From the NCBI GenBank assembly GCA_963555705.1, contig OY743182.1, forward strand, positions 54,874,592-54,938,591: a stretch of 64,000 nucleotides of DNA, written 5' to 3'. The stretch is from Ligustrum vulgare (lineage: Eukaryota; Streptophyta; Magnoliopsida; Lamiales; Oleaceae). Positions 10,325 to 21,985 of this stretch are shown piece after piece (position 1 is the stretch's first letter; every line of letters starts with the position of its first letter). The position numbers and the translations under genes are program-made. The notes beneath the pieces are model-generated. The model was not told the DNA's origin and did not search any database. It saw only the letters and a program-made list of their open reading frames with translations.

Positions 10325-12787
10325 TGTAGCGATCGAGAATTTTCGTGATTTTATTCAAATAAATATTTTTATTTTAAAAACGTGTCGCTTCGACTTTGCT
10401 CATTCATTCATTTATTTTTAAACGCATGCTCGTCTAGCCAATTAAGTGAAATTAAAATTATTTAAAAACTTAGTCAAATTTCAATTTTTATCAAAAATAT
10501 TTCAATATCACAGTTTATTTCAAAAGTCTAAGTATTAATTATATTAAGTCCCAATTTTAAATGTTTTAATCCAATTCAACTTATCGAGCTCAAATGTTTT
10601 TACCAATCATTCAAGCTCATTTAAAACTCAATAAGTCATTTCTTGGCCCAATTAATTCAACAGCTTCTTCCTCCCCAAGTCATTCCTTACACAATCTATA
10701 CTTATTTCCAAAATTCTTGCAAATTTTCCATAAACCAAGATTCACCCTAATATACCAAAATTACAACACAAGCAAAACGTTAAAACCTTGGTGCACCTTA
10801 CGTCCACCAAACACACAATTCAGCGGTATCAACTTTTCCCTCTCCCTCTCTCAAACTCCTTCGATTCAAATTTTCATCACCTTTTGGTAAGTCTCTACCT
10901 CCTTCCATGAAAAACCAGCACCGATTCCCAGCAACAAAGCTCCACCATTGTCGTCCATATCACCAGCCCGACCGCAACCACACAAACCACCATCAATCAC
11001 CGCCACAACGCCCCAACCAAACCACTGCCATTTTTATAATCTGAACCTTCATCCGACCATCATCACCAACGGAACCACCAAAGCAGTCCCCAACCATCGT
11101 CTGCACCAACCAAGAAAAGCACCACCCAACCACCTGTAGCACCACCTATATCATCATCACCATCACCGACTGCCACGTCCACCTCCATCGCCTAAAACTA
11201 AGAACCACCACCAGCCTCCACACGAAATCACCCCTGCCCAACTCCAAATCCCCATCAATCATCCAAAATCAAACTCCAAACCAAGAAATAGAAGAAGCAC
11301 AGAACCTTACCTCTACCGTCGACCCTTTTCTGGCCGGATTTTCGTCGGGGAAACTTCAAATCGCGATCTCACCGCCACCCAAAAACCAAGACTTCACGCA
11401 CCCCAAATCCACCCATAACCCGCACCTCACTCCTACTGCACCCGTACCCAGACGCCACCATCTCATGGTGGCGCAATCGCCGGCGATTTGGATCGAAAGG
11501 GGTGAAGCCCCCGTCCCCTGCGTCTCTCTCTCTCTTGGTTAATCTGAGAAGGAGAGATATTTGTTATTTTAAAATGTTTTGATTTAATAAAAATTTCGTT
11601 TCAGTCCCCAGCTTTTATAAAGTCTTTTAATTCAGTCCTTATAATGTTTAAAATGTCTTGTTTCAGCCCCCTATTCTTAAATTAAGTTATTTAGTTCTAA
11701 AATATTTATATTTAGTCCCAAATTTTCAATTGAGTCTATTTTTACCCAAAGTTTCTGCTGAAATCTAATTTGGTCCTAAACTTTTTGAGTTGGTCAATTC
11801 AGTTCCTAATTTCAATTAATTTCACAAATTAGTCCCAAAATCTTCAATTGAGTATAATATGACCCTGAGTTTTGACTAAAATATAATTTGGTCAGGAACT
11901 TTCCCGGTTTATCAATTTAGTCTCTTATTTCAATTATTTGCACAAAACCCCAAATCTTTACACTTTACCATTTTAGTCCGAGCTTTATACTTTTAAATTC
12001 TTTCAATTCAACCCTCGAATTTACTTTTATTTATAAAACTTTAATTTCAAGTTTCTAATAGGAAAATTACTTATTTTAGGGCTAGATGAGGCGCGGGATT
12101 TTCAAGAAAGCTAGAATAATTTTTAAGCAAATTCAGAAATATCTTAAGGTATGTTCATTACTTCTAAACCTCTTTTATGTTAAATGCGCAATATTAAGTA
12201 AACCCGTATTTTAAATTTATGCATGTGATTACGTAATTTATGAGAATTAATTGCCTTCGAGCCCAGATCCACATGCTTTCGGGCATGGACAAATTGCCTT
12301 CGGGCCCAGATCCACTTCCTTATTGTATGAGAAAGAGAATTTATGACTGAAGTTGCATGATTATATGTGTTATTTACTGTACAGTTTATTTAATTTGCGC
12401 TGAATTTACTGAGTATTTCTTTCGAAATGCTCACTCCTATTTTTAAACTTACAAATTGCAGATTTCGGAGATGGTGGCGAATGAAATGGCAGTGGTGGCA
12501 AATAATAATGAAGCTATATGTTTAAAGTCACGATTCATGAATAATGTCAATTTATTTTTATTTTAAATATGATATTTAAAGTAATGAACCTCGTCAATTT
12601 AATTATTTGTCGTTAATTTCTTTGAAAGTTAAGATTTCAACGTTTTTATGCATTTATCAAATTTAATTTATTTACTGTTGAAATTTTTCACATAAATATG
12701 ATGGTTAGAATTCAATTATTTTTCGCAATAAAATTAGATTTAAAGGAGAAGTGACGTCCCGAGCTTCACAGAATTTGGGGCGTTACA
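10325..12787 (+). mobile_element. solo LTR (family A, 2.46 kb)
   Basis: The segment starts TGTAGCGATCGAG and ends GGGGCGTTACA, with TG...CA ends. A near-perfect 5-bp duplication flanks it (GGTGA left, TGTGA right). The same family occurs inverted at 46596-48812, where the ends and the TSD are cleaner. Inside are a C-rich stretch (10900-11540, ending in a CT microsatellite), a run of 'tttagtccc'-type degenerate repeats (11590-12010), a repeated 'gccttcgggcccagatcc' (12252-12311), and near the right end a conserved 'cagatttcggagatgg'. No internal region or second LTR is present, so it is best explained as a solo LTR of a large LTR element. Confidence 0.75.
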
Positions 12788-14175
12788 TGTGATATTTTAC
12801 AATGCCAAAAAAATGATTGTCAATTTAATGGACAATTTTCTCAACATTAGGGGGGAAGATTAGTAACTTAAAATCAAACAAATACATCACATTATGTTAC
12901 GTACATCCTCGCGATTGATAATACGAACCAGAAGTTCGATTGAAAATACAAACAAAAAGTTAAAAAGATAATATAATTATAAGATGCATAAGAGATTAAT
13001 AAAATCTCTTATACTAGCTATAGATACTCTATCTTATATTGATGTATGGCATGCCTAAAGTGTAGCGATATCTGATTCGAATAAAGATCACTAAATAAAT
13101 AAAAATAGAGGAAATAATTATGATGGTCTTATTGAGGAGGCATATACTTGGGAGAGAGTATTTATTGACATAATTATTTGTGAATCTCCAAAAGAGGTTC
13201 AAGTACTTGAAATATTGAAAAATTGAGATCTCTATATTTATGTAGTTGTGGGGAAATAAATCGAATTGAGATGATAATTGTGTCGACATACTTTATAAAA
13301 CACTTGTGCAAAAGTAAATTGCGACGCCGGCCACAGTATAATATGAATGATAGAGAGGATAATAAAAGAAAATATGTCGAAAAAAATTGAAATAAAAATA
13401 GTTGACCAAAATATGCATCTGGGCTTAGGGATGGTAACGGGGCGGGGAATACCCGAACCCGACGGGGACCTGCCCCAAACGGGGTGAGGAATCCATAATA
13501 AAGACGGGGACGGGGATGACTGTCTTATCCCCAACTCCGCCCCGTCCACAATCCACATCCCCATCCCCAATTAAAAAGTTACATTAAAATTTAAAAAACA
13601 AAAAAAAAGTCCTATATTTTCTGTACAAAAAGTCCTATGATGTCAAAATTTCTTACACCAAAAATTTATTACTTATCAAGTCATAAACTTTAAATATTTA
13701 TTTTGAAAAAGTTACCGATTATTAGTTATTAAGCTTATCGAGTTGTATTTTCTCATCTAATCAAATATTAAATAAAGACACAAACAAAGATGAACATATA
13801 TTCGATTAATGTTGATAAGTGTATTTTATACACTTATTTCTATTCTAAAGTATGATTTTAATTGTTTGTTCAAGAATATTTTCTATTTATTTCGTTGTTA
13901 TTTGTTTATATTTCAGAAATAACCCAAAGTCGAGAAAACAATGGAATTGAAGCCGAGATCAAGAAATTGAATGATAAAAATATCAAAGTGTGCAAATCAA
14001 GAGTTGATGCAATTAATCAAATGGCCAATTTGTTGAAAAATGGAAGAATAAATCAAATTTGGAAGAAATCAGAAGTTTGGGGGGCTAAATTGCAATAATC
14101 GGAAGTTGGAGGACTTGCTGTGTAATTAAAAGACAGGGACCAACTTGTAACACTTTAAAAAGATGAAAATTACAT

Positions 14176-14305
14176 TCTATCGGGAGACCGAGCGGTTGCA
14201 TGGAATAAAACCACGTGGTCGCATGACCCAAAAAATCAGTGACTGAAGATAACCTGCAGAGTTGTGCGGTTGCGCACTTTTGAACCGCGGTCGCACGGTT
14301 GTCCG
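14176..14305 (+). repeat. cluster of CpG palindrome motifs in LTR family B
   Basis: Motifs include gaccgagcggttgcatgg, accacgtggtcgcatgacc, gtgcggttgcgcac and aaccgcggtcgcacgg. Short perfect palindromes such as ACCACGTGGT and ACCGCGGT are embedded. The cluster ends about 75 bp upstream of the likely TATA box at 14380. Confidence 0.7.
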
Positions 14306-15179
14306 ACTGGCCATCTTATGGGCTTTTTGCGCGGAAATCAACATTCTTTCTCCCGAAGTAACCTAATTCTCGTGAAAATCTATATATACCAGACTTGGGG
14401 CACAAAATTATGGGTTCTCAATTGTCTTGTTTGATGTCAAAACGCTGTCCAACTACTGGGGGGATCCATTGAAGGTCAAATTCAAGATTGAAGAATAAGG
14501 ATCAAGAAGATGAACGGGGTGACTTCTATTCATTTTTCTTGTGAATTTTCTTTAATCATGTTTCTAGGCTAGAATTCTTGTGTTGGATTGTGATGAAGTT
14601 TTAATCATTGATTCCATATTTAATATATGCAGTTTATGGGTTTGATGCAATAAAATAAGTGCTTTTATTATTATACAATTGTTTGGTCAACTTTTGTGTG
14701 ATCACTACAAGAAAATTAGGCTTATCCTACAAAGTTTTCGCATACAAAATGAAATTTGTATGCAGATTCTACTTTTTTCTACAAAACAACTTTTTGTATG
14801 GATAAGAATTTTGCTCCAAAAATATTTATGTTTAAACTACAAATTTTCCATATAAAAATAAAATTTATATGCGGAGTCTATTTTTTTCCTACAAAATGAG
14901 TTTTTGTCGAGAAAAGAATTTGACTACAAAAATATTTTTGCTTAAACTACGAATCCTCCACTCCACCTACAAAATTAAATTTATAGGAGGAGTTTTATTT
15001 TAAAAATTCATCAATTCATTTCCCCCCTACCCACTGATTCCATTTCCCTCTAATTTTCCCCTATATAATATTTCCATTCTTCTTCCATCGCCACGGAACC
15101 ACAGAAGCTCAATGGACTCGCATCCACCACCACGGCCTCTCTAGTCTTCCCTGACCACCGCTACTTATTTTCTACAGAT

Positions 15180-15536
15180 ATGAACATTGAGTCTGTTACC
15201 TTTCCATTTAGGAAACGAGGCCGATGTGAAACCCTATCCAAGCGTGAAATCCCTTCTCAGCGCCGAATCCAAAGGCAAGGCCTCACTGCTCGGAATCTGG
15301 GACTGAGAGAAGGCTTAGGTACCTTCACTTCCAGAAGAAAAACTCTTCTGATTTCTTATCATCGGCCTCTCCGTCATCACCATTCTTCCATCAAAGCTCG
15401 AGAAATCGCTGTTAAAATGGCTACAATCTTAATATCACAGAGTAAGCAAGAGTTAAGATTAGTGTGGAATCCTCCGACTAATGAACCCTTGGAGATCGAC
15501 CTCGAAGCAGGGCCTGAGGAGCAATTTTATTGCTGA
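15180..15536 (+). other. unassigned 118-codon ORF inside the CACTA element
   Basis: The frame begins MNIESVTFPFRKRGRCETL and ends EIDLEAGPEEQFYC. It is basic at first and acidic at the end. I recognise no family. An alternative frame over the same DNA starts with EADVKPYPSVKSLLSAESKG and looks equally protein-like, so the segment may be a captured host exon in that other frame, already shifted. It lies directly after the subterminal repeats and a short C-rich leader (15080-15170). Confidence 0.3.
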
Positions 15537-17024
15537 ATTTCCCTTTGAAATTGTAGTATGTTTTCTTATTTACTGTTGAATTCATCTTGAAGCACTAGAT
15601 ATTTTGATGGAGATTTGGCTTCCATAATTTGGTATATGGGAAGCAAAAAAAAAAAAAAAATCAAGAATTTTGATTGGCATTAAGAACGTGAATTGTTCTC
15701 TCTCCTTTTTAGCTCTTCTCGAATGGCATCTAATTTAATTTCAATTTGTTCATTGGTTTTCTACTATCAATTTCAGCCCTGCTTCGATCTTTGATGAATT
15801 TGCGCTTAAGGGTATGCTCACCGTAATTTTTGGGGGGTAAAAGATTGTTTTACATCGGATTACATGGGGAAATTGTTTTACCGTGAGTTGTGTGTGAATT
15901 TTTATGGGGTTTGTTCATTATTGCTGATAATGTTATGCTATTATTCATATCTTAGAACGATTAATCAACTTCTGTGCATTACTGGCTTCATGGGCTCCAT
16001 AAATGGTGCTTATTGCTAACATTGTTTACATAAATATAGTCCAGATTTATTATGGGCTCTTGAGGAGCAAATTCAATGTTGAATTTGCGTTGACAATGAC
16101 AATATGATTTCTTATTTACAAGCATTAGATCTTTCTATTGCACTTCAAAGTTTTATAGCCTTATAGGCATATATTTTATCGATTAACTTAGTGAAGTTGA
16201 TGAAATATTTGGATCACCTAAGATCAGCTGCACAAATCATTCTATTTTCAAATTTTCATTATCAGTCTATGTTTTAGTTCCTTTCCTAGTCTATCTATTA
16301 GTATCTATCTTTGGAAGAGGTGAGGAGAGCCTAATGTATTTGCTGGTATAAAAGAATATAAACCGCTAACTCTTAATTCTCGTGAGCTGGGGGTCGAATG
16401 CATACTAGGTATCCGAGCCACCTCTTTTATAGTGTTTACATGCATTGCTGATTTCGGTGTAGCCTGACCGAGATTTTGTTTTGTTTGCATATCTTACTTT
16501 TGTAGAAAATCATTTACCATGTGCTGATATTAAGACATATCACAGCTGATTCTGAATTAGTTTGATAAATTAATATGAGAGATCGCCACAAGGTTTAAAA
16601 AATGGATAATTGTGATTGCATTATGTAGTGCTCCTCACTGTCACTGGTGAGTGGTGACGACTAGTATTATGTACTAGCATATTTAATTAATTTACGAGGA
16701 TAGATTTTATGTTATTGTTATATAGATGCATTAATAGATAGCTAAAGAGTATGTTTGCTAAAGTATTTTTAAGTTTACGACATTAAGTGACAATGAGTTT
16801 TTATTTGTAGTTTCAGATCCGGAGGATTAAATTTATTACCAGGACTGGAGAAAGTTAACTTTCTTCATCTCAGGGTAGATAATAGTTTAATAAAATGGTT
16901 CAGTTTGATTTGTTATTCTCTTCGACTCTTCCTATCCATGCTCACGAATGTTTTCCCATTATATTTGTTTTTGTCACTACTACATGTTATGGTATACTTA
17001 TGAGTTATGGCACCTTGATGACAG

Positions 17025-17311
17025 GCAAACATGAGAATCTTGGTTACTGGTGGCACTGGGTTCAGTGGCTCTCACTTAATTGATGAACTGAACTGATGCA
17101 AAATGAGAAGAATGAGGTGAACTTTACTTATTCTTTTCTTTGGTTTCTTACATGCACGATGGATATTTAGTGAATGATGTACTTCAATATACAAAAGTTC
17201 ATGAGTTTGTTTTATTTCACTTTGGTTATTGTTGTTGATTACTATTTTACTTGCTCAGAGGACTATTTATCTGGTGGATTGGTCATCCAAGATTCGAGCT
17301 TATTAGTCATG
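17025..17311 (+). pseudogene. UXS-like: captured exon fragments of a UDP-xylose synthase (UDP-glucuronate decarboxylase) gene
   Basis: Exon 1 (17025-17116) follows an acceptor cag and encodes NMRILVTGGTGFSGSHLIDEL. This is the N-terminal Rossmann motif of plant UDP-glucuronate decarboxylase, normally GGAGFIGSHL. MQNEKNE then precedes a gtgaac donor. A 5-bp tandem duplication (aactgaactg) shifts the frame between the two parts. After a 142-bp intron, 17259-17311 encodes WWIGHPRFELISHG, matching KKWIGHPRFELIRHD of the same enzymes, followed by a gtaatg donor. The exon order, the exon ends and the intron are those of a genomic gene, so capture was at DNA level. The rest of the enzyme, including the YxxxK active site, is absent. 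Confidence 0.8.
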
Positions 17312-17692
17312 GTAATGATTCTTTGATGTTTGTTACCTCTTATGTTGGTTTGATGAGACGGAAATATATTGTCAACAATAAAGATGTTTATTGTCTTCTC
17401 TCGATGCAGTACACTTCCACTGTAGCATCCAAGTTAATATCATCTTAACTTTGTTCACCATCCTTTCCCTCTGTTTTTCCATTGAACTTGGCGGTGCTTC
17501 AACTCAGGTTCAAATTCAACTTTTGAGTTATTGATTGCTTGTTTGATTATTGATTCTATTAGAGATTCATTTATTCATTATTCGGTTACTCTATACTCTC
17601 CATCAAGAGGACCATGCATTACATGATTTGTGCTATATATATCTTCTGGATGTTTATTTATACGTATCTTTTTTTTTTTACATATCTTGCAG

Positions 17693-17875
17693 GATGATAT
17701 GTTTGTCAAAGTTGATGAATATCTCTTGCAAAAGGCTAAGGAACAACTTTCGGAAGACACTTATTTGAAGGAGATACCCGTTGACGATCTCGAGGCTGGA
17801 CTTAATATCATGATATCTGTTCTAAGTGAGAAACCCGAGTGTCAAATTCGTGGTTTGGGAGATGGTCGTTTTTGA
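17693..17875 (+). pseudogene. possible transposase-associated exon of the CACTA element
   Basis: After an acceptor ttgcag, an open frame of 60 codons encodes a charged helix-like segment (VDEYLLQKAKEQLSEDTYLKE is its core) and ends in SEKPECQIRGLGDGRF then TGA. The final part resembles the C-terminal YVRGLGxGxKP end common in plant CACTA-associated 'transposase_24'-type proteins. This is a resemblance recalled from the family, not an alignment. It is not part of the UXS gene. Confidence 0.4.
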
Positions 17876-20599
17876 AACATTGAGATTACTTTACATGCGT
17901 GATTTGGAATAGGAGTTGAAAGTAGAACATATTGTTCGGAAGGTAGTCGATGCATCTCGATTACAGATGGAGGAAAGATATTTATGTTATTATTATATAG
18001 ATATAGATGCATTAATAGATAGATAAATAACATGTTTGTAAAATTGTTTCTAAGTTTACAATTACATTCATTGACAATGAGTTTTTAGTTGTAACTTGAT
18101 ACAATATTTGGAGTTAGTAATATATTGGTTTATATTAGAAATTTTAATTTAATTTATTTTTCTACTTATTGTTATAATTTAATTTAGTTTTCCCTACAAA
18201 TAATATATTTGTTGGAACAAATAAAAATTTTGTTTCCATACAAATAATTATTTGTGGGGAAATTACGATTTAACCTACAACATCATTTGTATTATATACA
18301 TACAAACATATTTCGTAGGCCAACCCAATAATAGAATATAAAAAATTGTGTAGGAATAGAATTTAGACGACAAATAATATTTGTTGCTAAAGGATTTGTA
18401 GGCTCGAACTTTAGCCAACGAAACATATTTCGTAGGTAAAATAAGCATTAGCAAACAAATAATTTTGTTGGGAATAATCTTAGACGACGAATGTTTTTTT
18501 GTAGCAAAAGGGTTCGTAGGCACATACCTACGCAGACAAAGGTACCAATTTTGTCGGCTTATGTCTATCCCCTCGATGTTTACCACACAAACCTTCCTAC
18601 AAATTATATTCGTCGGGGAAGGCTTTTACCCACGAATAAGGAGCTTTCCCTACAAATTTATTTTGTATGCGGAATATAAAATTTTAGTAGTGGATTATCT
18701 TTATGATTTTCTATGTTTGAAAGAGTAGAATTTCATTAGAAGTTATTTAATTTTCACAAAGTCTGATAGGGGATAGAAATATACCCTTATACTTTGTGTT
18801 ATCCTATATAGTGTTCATTGATCTTTAATGCTTTTCTAATTGCTTAATTGTCATATAAATATAGTCAATTGACATTTAGAGATAGGTTTTTATGCATTGC
18901 TCGAAAGAGGACTTAAATAATTTTAGGAACATGGATATTCAAAACCCTGTGAATTATATTTAAATGACTTTGTCAAACAAATGGATGATTTGGTTAAAAT
19001 GGATTAATAATTTCAATGCATTTATTTTCATAAGTTTAAAAATCAAATTTGTCAATTTTTTAGTTTAATCTTTATTTTAATTTTCAAAAACAAAAATTCC
19101 AACTCAATCAAAGTTTTTTCTAGTTCCGGTTAAGGTAGTAGTCTAAAATACAATTTAAAATAATTTCTGTGGGATCGATACTTGGACTCACGTTCACTTT
19201 ATTACTTACGCGACTCGTGCACTTGCGGAGCGAACAAATGTCCAAATAATGTGTAAAGATTATTATATTTAGAAAATGTTAGGATTGTTCCTACATGTTT
19301 CCTTATATTGTCTGCATAAAATTATTTTAAAACTTAAAAAAAGGGGATATAAACGGGGATTTTCTCATTTCCGCTCCGCCCCATCCCCGATTAAATGGGG
19401 ACTGAGTGGGGGCGATGATAATAAATCATTAATGGAGTGGGGACGGGGAAAGACATCCCAGCCCATATCCGCCCCGTTGCCATTCCTACTGGGCTAAATT
19501 GAACTTATTACAAAATCTGAAGTTTTGAGACCTAAAGTTCAAACACTTAAAAGTGTAAAGTCAGTAAAATATGTAAGGTATTTCCAGAATCGTATAGTCT
19601 TAATACATGGCTTGTTACACAACGAATATTTTAAAGATTTGGCAATACATATGAAAAGATATGAAGTATCAGTAATATTTTATTTTCCTGAAAATGTATA
19701 ATAATTGCCAATTAGTATATGATAATTAGAAATGTATATACTGAAAGATGATTAACTCTAATTACTAGCTTGCGCTCATTGATGTACCAAAGAGTGATGT
19801 CAAAATGTATGATCATCAACTCAGTACGTTGGGAGTATTCTTTGAATACCAATGAGTGAGATTAAAATGGTAATCAATACTTCGGTACTTTGTGATTGAG
19901 GTGAAATGATTAGAGAAAATTTATTTGAAATATTGGAAACGTTATATATCTAAAGTTTCACAACTAAATTTGGTGGTAGCAATTTGAAAATTGCAATTTG
20001 AAACATATACTATGCATTAAGCATAAAATATAATCATTGGAGGATTAAATATGTTTGAAACATATAATTTTAATTTTTAAGAAACTTGTTTGATCAAAGT
20101 ATACATATAATTCGTGATCTGTATATTTAATACGTCTAGAATAGAATCACTTTATAATGAAATGTGATTTGTCATATAAAATTTGATTACACTAAGAATG
20201 GTACAAATGTCTCTATATGATAAAGTCTTGAAATTGAGATGTACCATTATTATGAATAATATTTGAAAATCGTGGAAATTAATTTTCAATATTCAAATTC
20301 ATGATTAATTATTCACCTAAATTGAATAAGTTAATTGTTTATTGAAGTGAATAAGTCACTTCAAGATTTGAGAACTGCATTAAATGTATTGATGAATATT
20401 GATTATTAGAAACATGGCTCAATCCAATATGTTCAAGTGATTGGAAATATTTTATAGTTCTTCAAGTTCAAAGAAATAATTGAATTTATATTCAAAGAAC
20501 AAATAATATGATATATGTGCCATTTATATATGCTTGGTGAACATATTCGATATTTCATCGATTAAAAGTTGAAATAATTATGTGCAATATCAATATAAT

Positions 20600-21250
20600 T
20601 GTAATGTTCCCATAAGAGGGGGAGCTAATATGCGCTACACTCTTTTTTCCTTACTCGAGGTTTTGTCCCACAGGATTTTCTTGGTAATGTTTTTAATGAG
20701 GTAGTTGTTCTCAATGTCTATTGATATACTATCCTATACGAGACTCCCGAAGAGATCAAGATATGAATAATTCAATAGAGATTGAATTAGATGGAGTACC
20801 TACATGGATGATTCAATTACAGACTGAATTAGGGGGAGTAACTTTACTCTTTTTCCTTCATTCAGATTTTGTCCCACTGAGTTTTTCTGATAAGGTTTTA
20901 ACGATGTAGCATCAAAATACTCCAAAATTTTCAATAAATTCACTTATGTGATTGTGATAACGTAGCTGATTTATCCACAAAAGCACACCAAAATCTACAT
21001 TCAAAAAATCACTTCACAAGATTGGGATGTATCGACTCGATAATTTACAATGATCAATACTAGGGGGAGTAGCTGTACACTTTTTCGTTAACCAATGTTT
21101 TGTCCTATTTGATTTTCCTGACGAGATTTTAACGATCCAGCATTTATCTTAATACTTTAAGAATAACTTTACTATTTTTCTTTCGTTTGATATTTTTATC
21201 CTATTGAATTTTTATCTAACAATGTTTTAACAATGCAAATATTTTTTAAT
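20600..21250 (+). repeat. four imperfect repeats in the 3' region of the copia relic
   Basis: A block of about 75 bp (ctttttcct-tact...gttttgtccca...gattttcctga...ttttaacgatg) recurs near 20635, 20840, 21075 and 21165, each after or near a purine-rich 'gggggag'. In intact plant copia elements a single block of this kind sits before the polypurine tract. Confidence 0.65.
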
Positions 21251-21268
21251 ATATTATTCAAGGGGGAG

Positions 21269-21409
21269 TGTTGTAAATATTATCTTGTATTGGTGAATGA
21301 TAATTGTACCCTTGTAACCCTAGACATTATTACTTTGTTATATATTTCTATTCTTCTCTATATATATGGATGTTTTGATTCATAATAAAAACATACAGGT
21401 TTATTGACA
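21269..21409 (+). repeat. short 3' LTR of the copia relic
   Basis: The sequence TGTTGTAAATATTATC begins directly after caagggggag. It contains 'ctctatatatatgg' and 'cataataaaaaca' and ends around GACA at 21406-21409. The size (about 140 bp) is normal for short-LTR plant copia elements. The right boundary is estimated. Confidence 0.6.
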
Positions 21410-21985
21410 TCTTTATTTTTTCACTTTTTTCTCTCTAGTTTATTACATAAACAACAAATTTTTCATTCATGTTTATCTATACAAATTTAAATATAACATT
21501 AATTCAAATGAAAATTGTATTAGTTAACACGAATTTAAATAGACACTAATTTACACAAATTTTTATTTTATTTTATTTTTCAAAAATTGTAAGTGCATTT
21601 TAGAGGGAAAACTTTATTTAATGCTTCTTTCTCCTGATACATTCATTTGGTCAAGTTCGGTCAATCAAGTTCGGTCCCTTGTTGTTTGTGCATCCACAAT
21701 TTCGTCAACTTGTCTCGTACATGATCCACACAAGGATTATATATTGCTCTTTGCATGCATTGCTTCTATTAATAAGCTTGCTAAAAATTGGAACTAAAGC
21801 TAGATGTAATCAAAAGTCACCTGCAGATAGAAAGTACATGTTGAGAACTTGAGAATTACAATGAGAAAGAATGATAGATCTCAATGTAAGAATTATTGAG
21901 CTAGCTCTCATTAATTAAAAGAAAATGTGACGAAAATACTGAAAAACCCTAAAACCATGCTGCAAATGAGCGATAAAACTATTTG
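21410..21985. other. intergenic, 3' flank of the eight-cysteine gene
   Basis: AT-rich, no coding frame. The part next to 21985 is the 3' untranslated region of the minus-strand gene. A short duplicated phrase 'tcaagttcggtc' occurs at 21650-21680. Confidence 0.5.

Larger units (their letters stand above)
14703..18692. mobile_element. CACTA (En/Spm) transposon, non-autonomous, carrying host gene pieces
   Basis: The left end is CACTACAAGAAAATTAGG and the right end, in reverse complement, CACTACTAAAATTTTAT. The 3-bp target duplication GAT flanks both ends (14700-14702 and 18693-18695), as for CACTA elements. The subterminal regions are full of short 'cctacaaa' and 'tttgtatgcgg' repeats in both orientations, the usual transposase-binding clusters. 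At 3990 bp it lacks a complete transposase and instead contains exon-like pieces of a UDP-xylose synthase gene, a possible transposase exon and an unassigned ORF. Confidence 0.9.
13813..19236 (+). mobile_element. solo LTR of a Ty3/gypsy element (family B), split by a CACTA element
   Basis: The left end is TGATAAGTGTATTTTATACAC and the right end GCGGAGCGAACA. A perfect 5-bp duplication AATGT lies at 13808-13812 and 19237-19241. Removing the CACTA insertion and its 3-bp duplication leaves about 1431 bp, a normal LTR size. The TGATAAGTG start and GAGCGAACA end are shared with the gypsy LTRs at 28776-36310. A likely TATA box (ctatatatacc) is at 14380-14390. The right part includes the common 'gtgggatcgat' phrase near 19170. 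No internal region remains. Confidence 0.87.
13426..19488. mobile_element. non-autonomous TIR DNA transposon (hAT-like), hosting two nested insertions
   Basis: The left end reads TAGGGATGGTAACGGGGCGG and the right end, in reverse complement, TAGGAATGGCAACGGGGCGG. The sequence CTGGGCT occurs directly outside both ends (13419-13425 and 19489-19495), giving a 7-8 bp target duplication as for hAT elements. Subterminal DNA is unusually GC-rich, with repeated GGGGACGGGG and its complement. Once the nested solo LTR is removed, only about 640 bp remain and no transposase is visible, so it is a MITE-like or deleted element. Confidence 0.75.
12788..21409 (+). mobile_element. decayed Ty1/copia element, interrupted by nested transposons
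   Basis: Two flanking pieces, 12788-13425 and 19489-21409, look like one copia element split by the 13426-19488 insertion. Reading across the insertion, the flanks join at the shared CTGGGCT. The right piece ends with the copia 3' signature: a degenerate RNase H tail (VADLSTKAHQN at about 20960, resembling ADLFTKALP), four imperfect copies of a 'gttttgtccca...gttttaacgat' block, a purine tract caagggggag (21259-21268) and a short LTR. The left piece weakly resembles copia gag or integrase. All frames are destroyed. Confidence 0.6.

Noticed and set aside
10594..11139. Pro/His-rich ORFs suggesting a small secreted protein
   Set aside because: They are inside solo LTR family A. The matching region of the other copy (46596-48812) gives different frames.
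13238..13570. 110-codon minus-strand ORF with Pro/Ser repeats
   Set aside because: It is created by the GC-rich terminal repeat of the TIR element at 13426.
16305..16490. Second SINE inside the CACTA element (gggtcgaatgc)
   Set aside because: No matching A box at the right distance, no terminal duplication and no tail.
17025..17875. A working UXS gene
   Set aside because: Only the N-terminal Rossmann motif and part of the next exon are present, the frame is shifted, and everything lies between CACTA ends.
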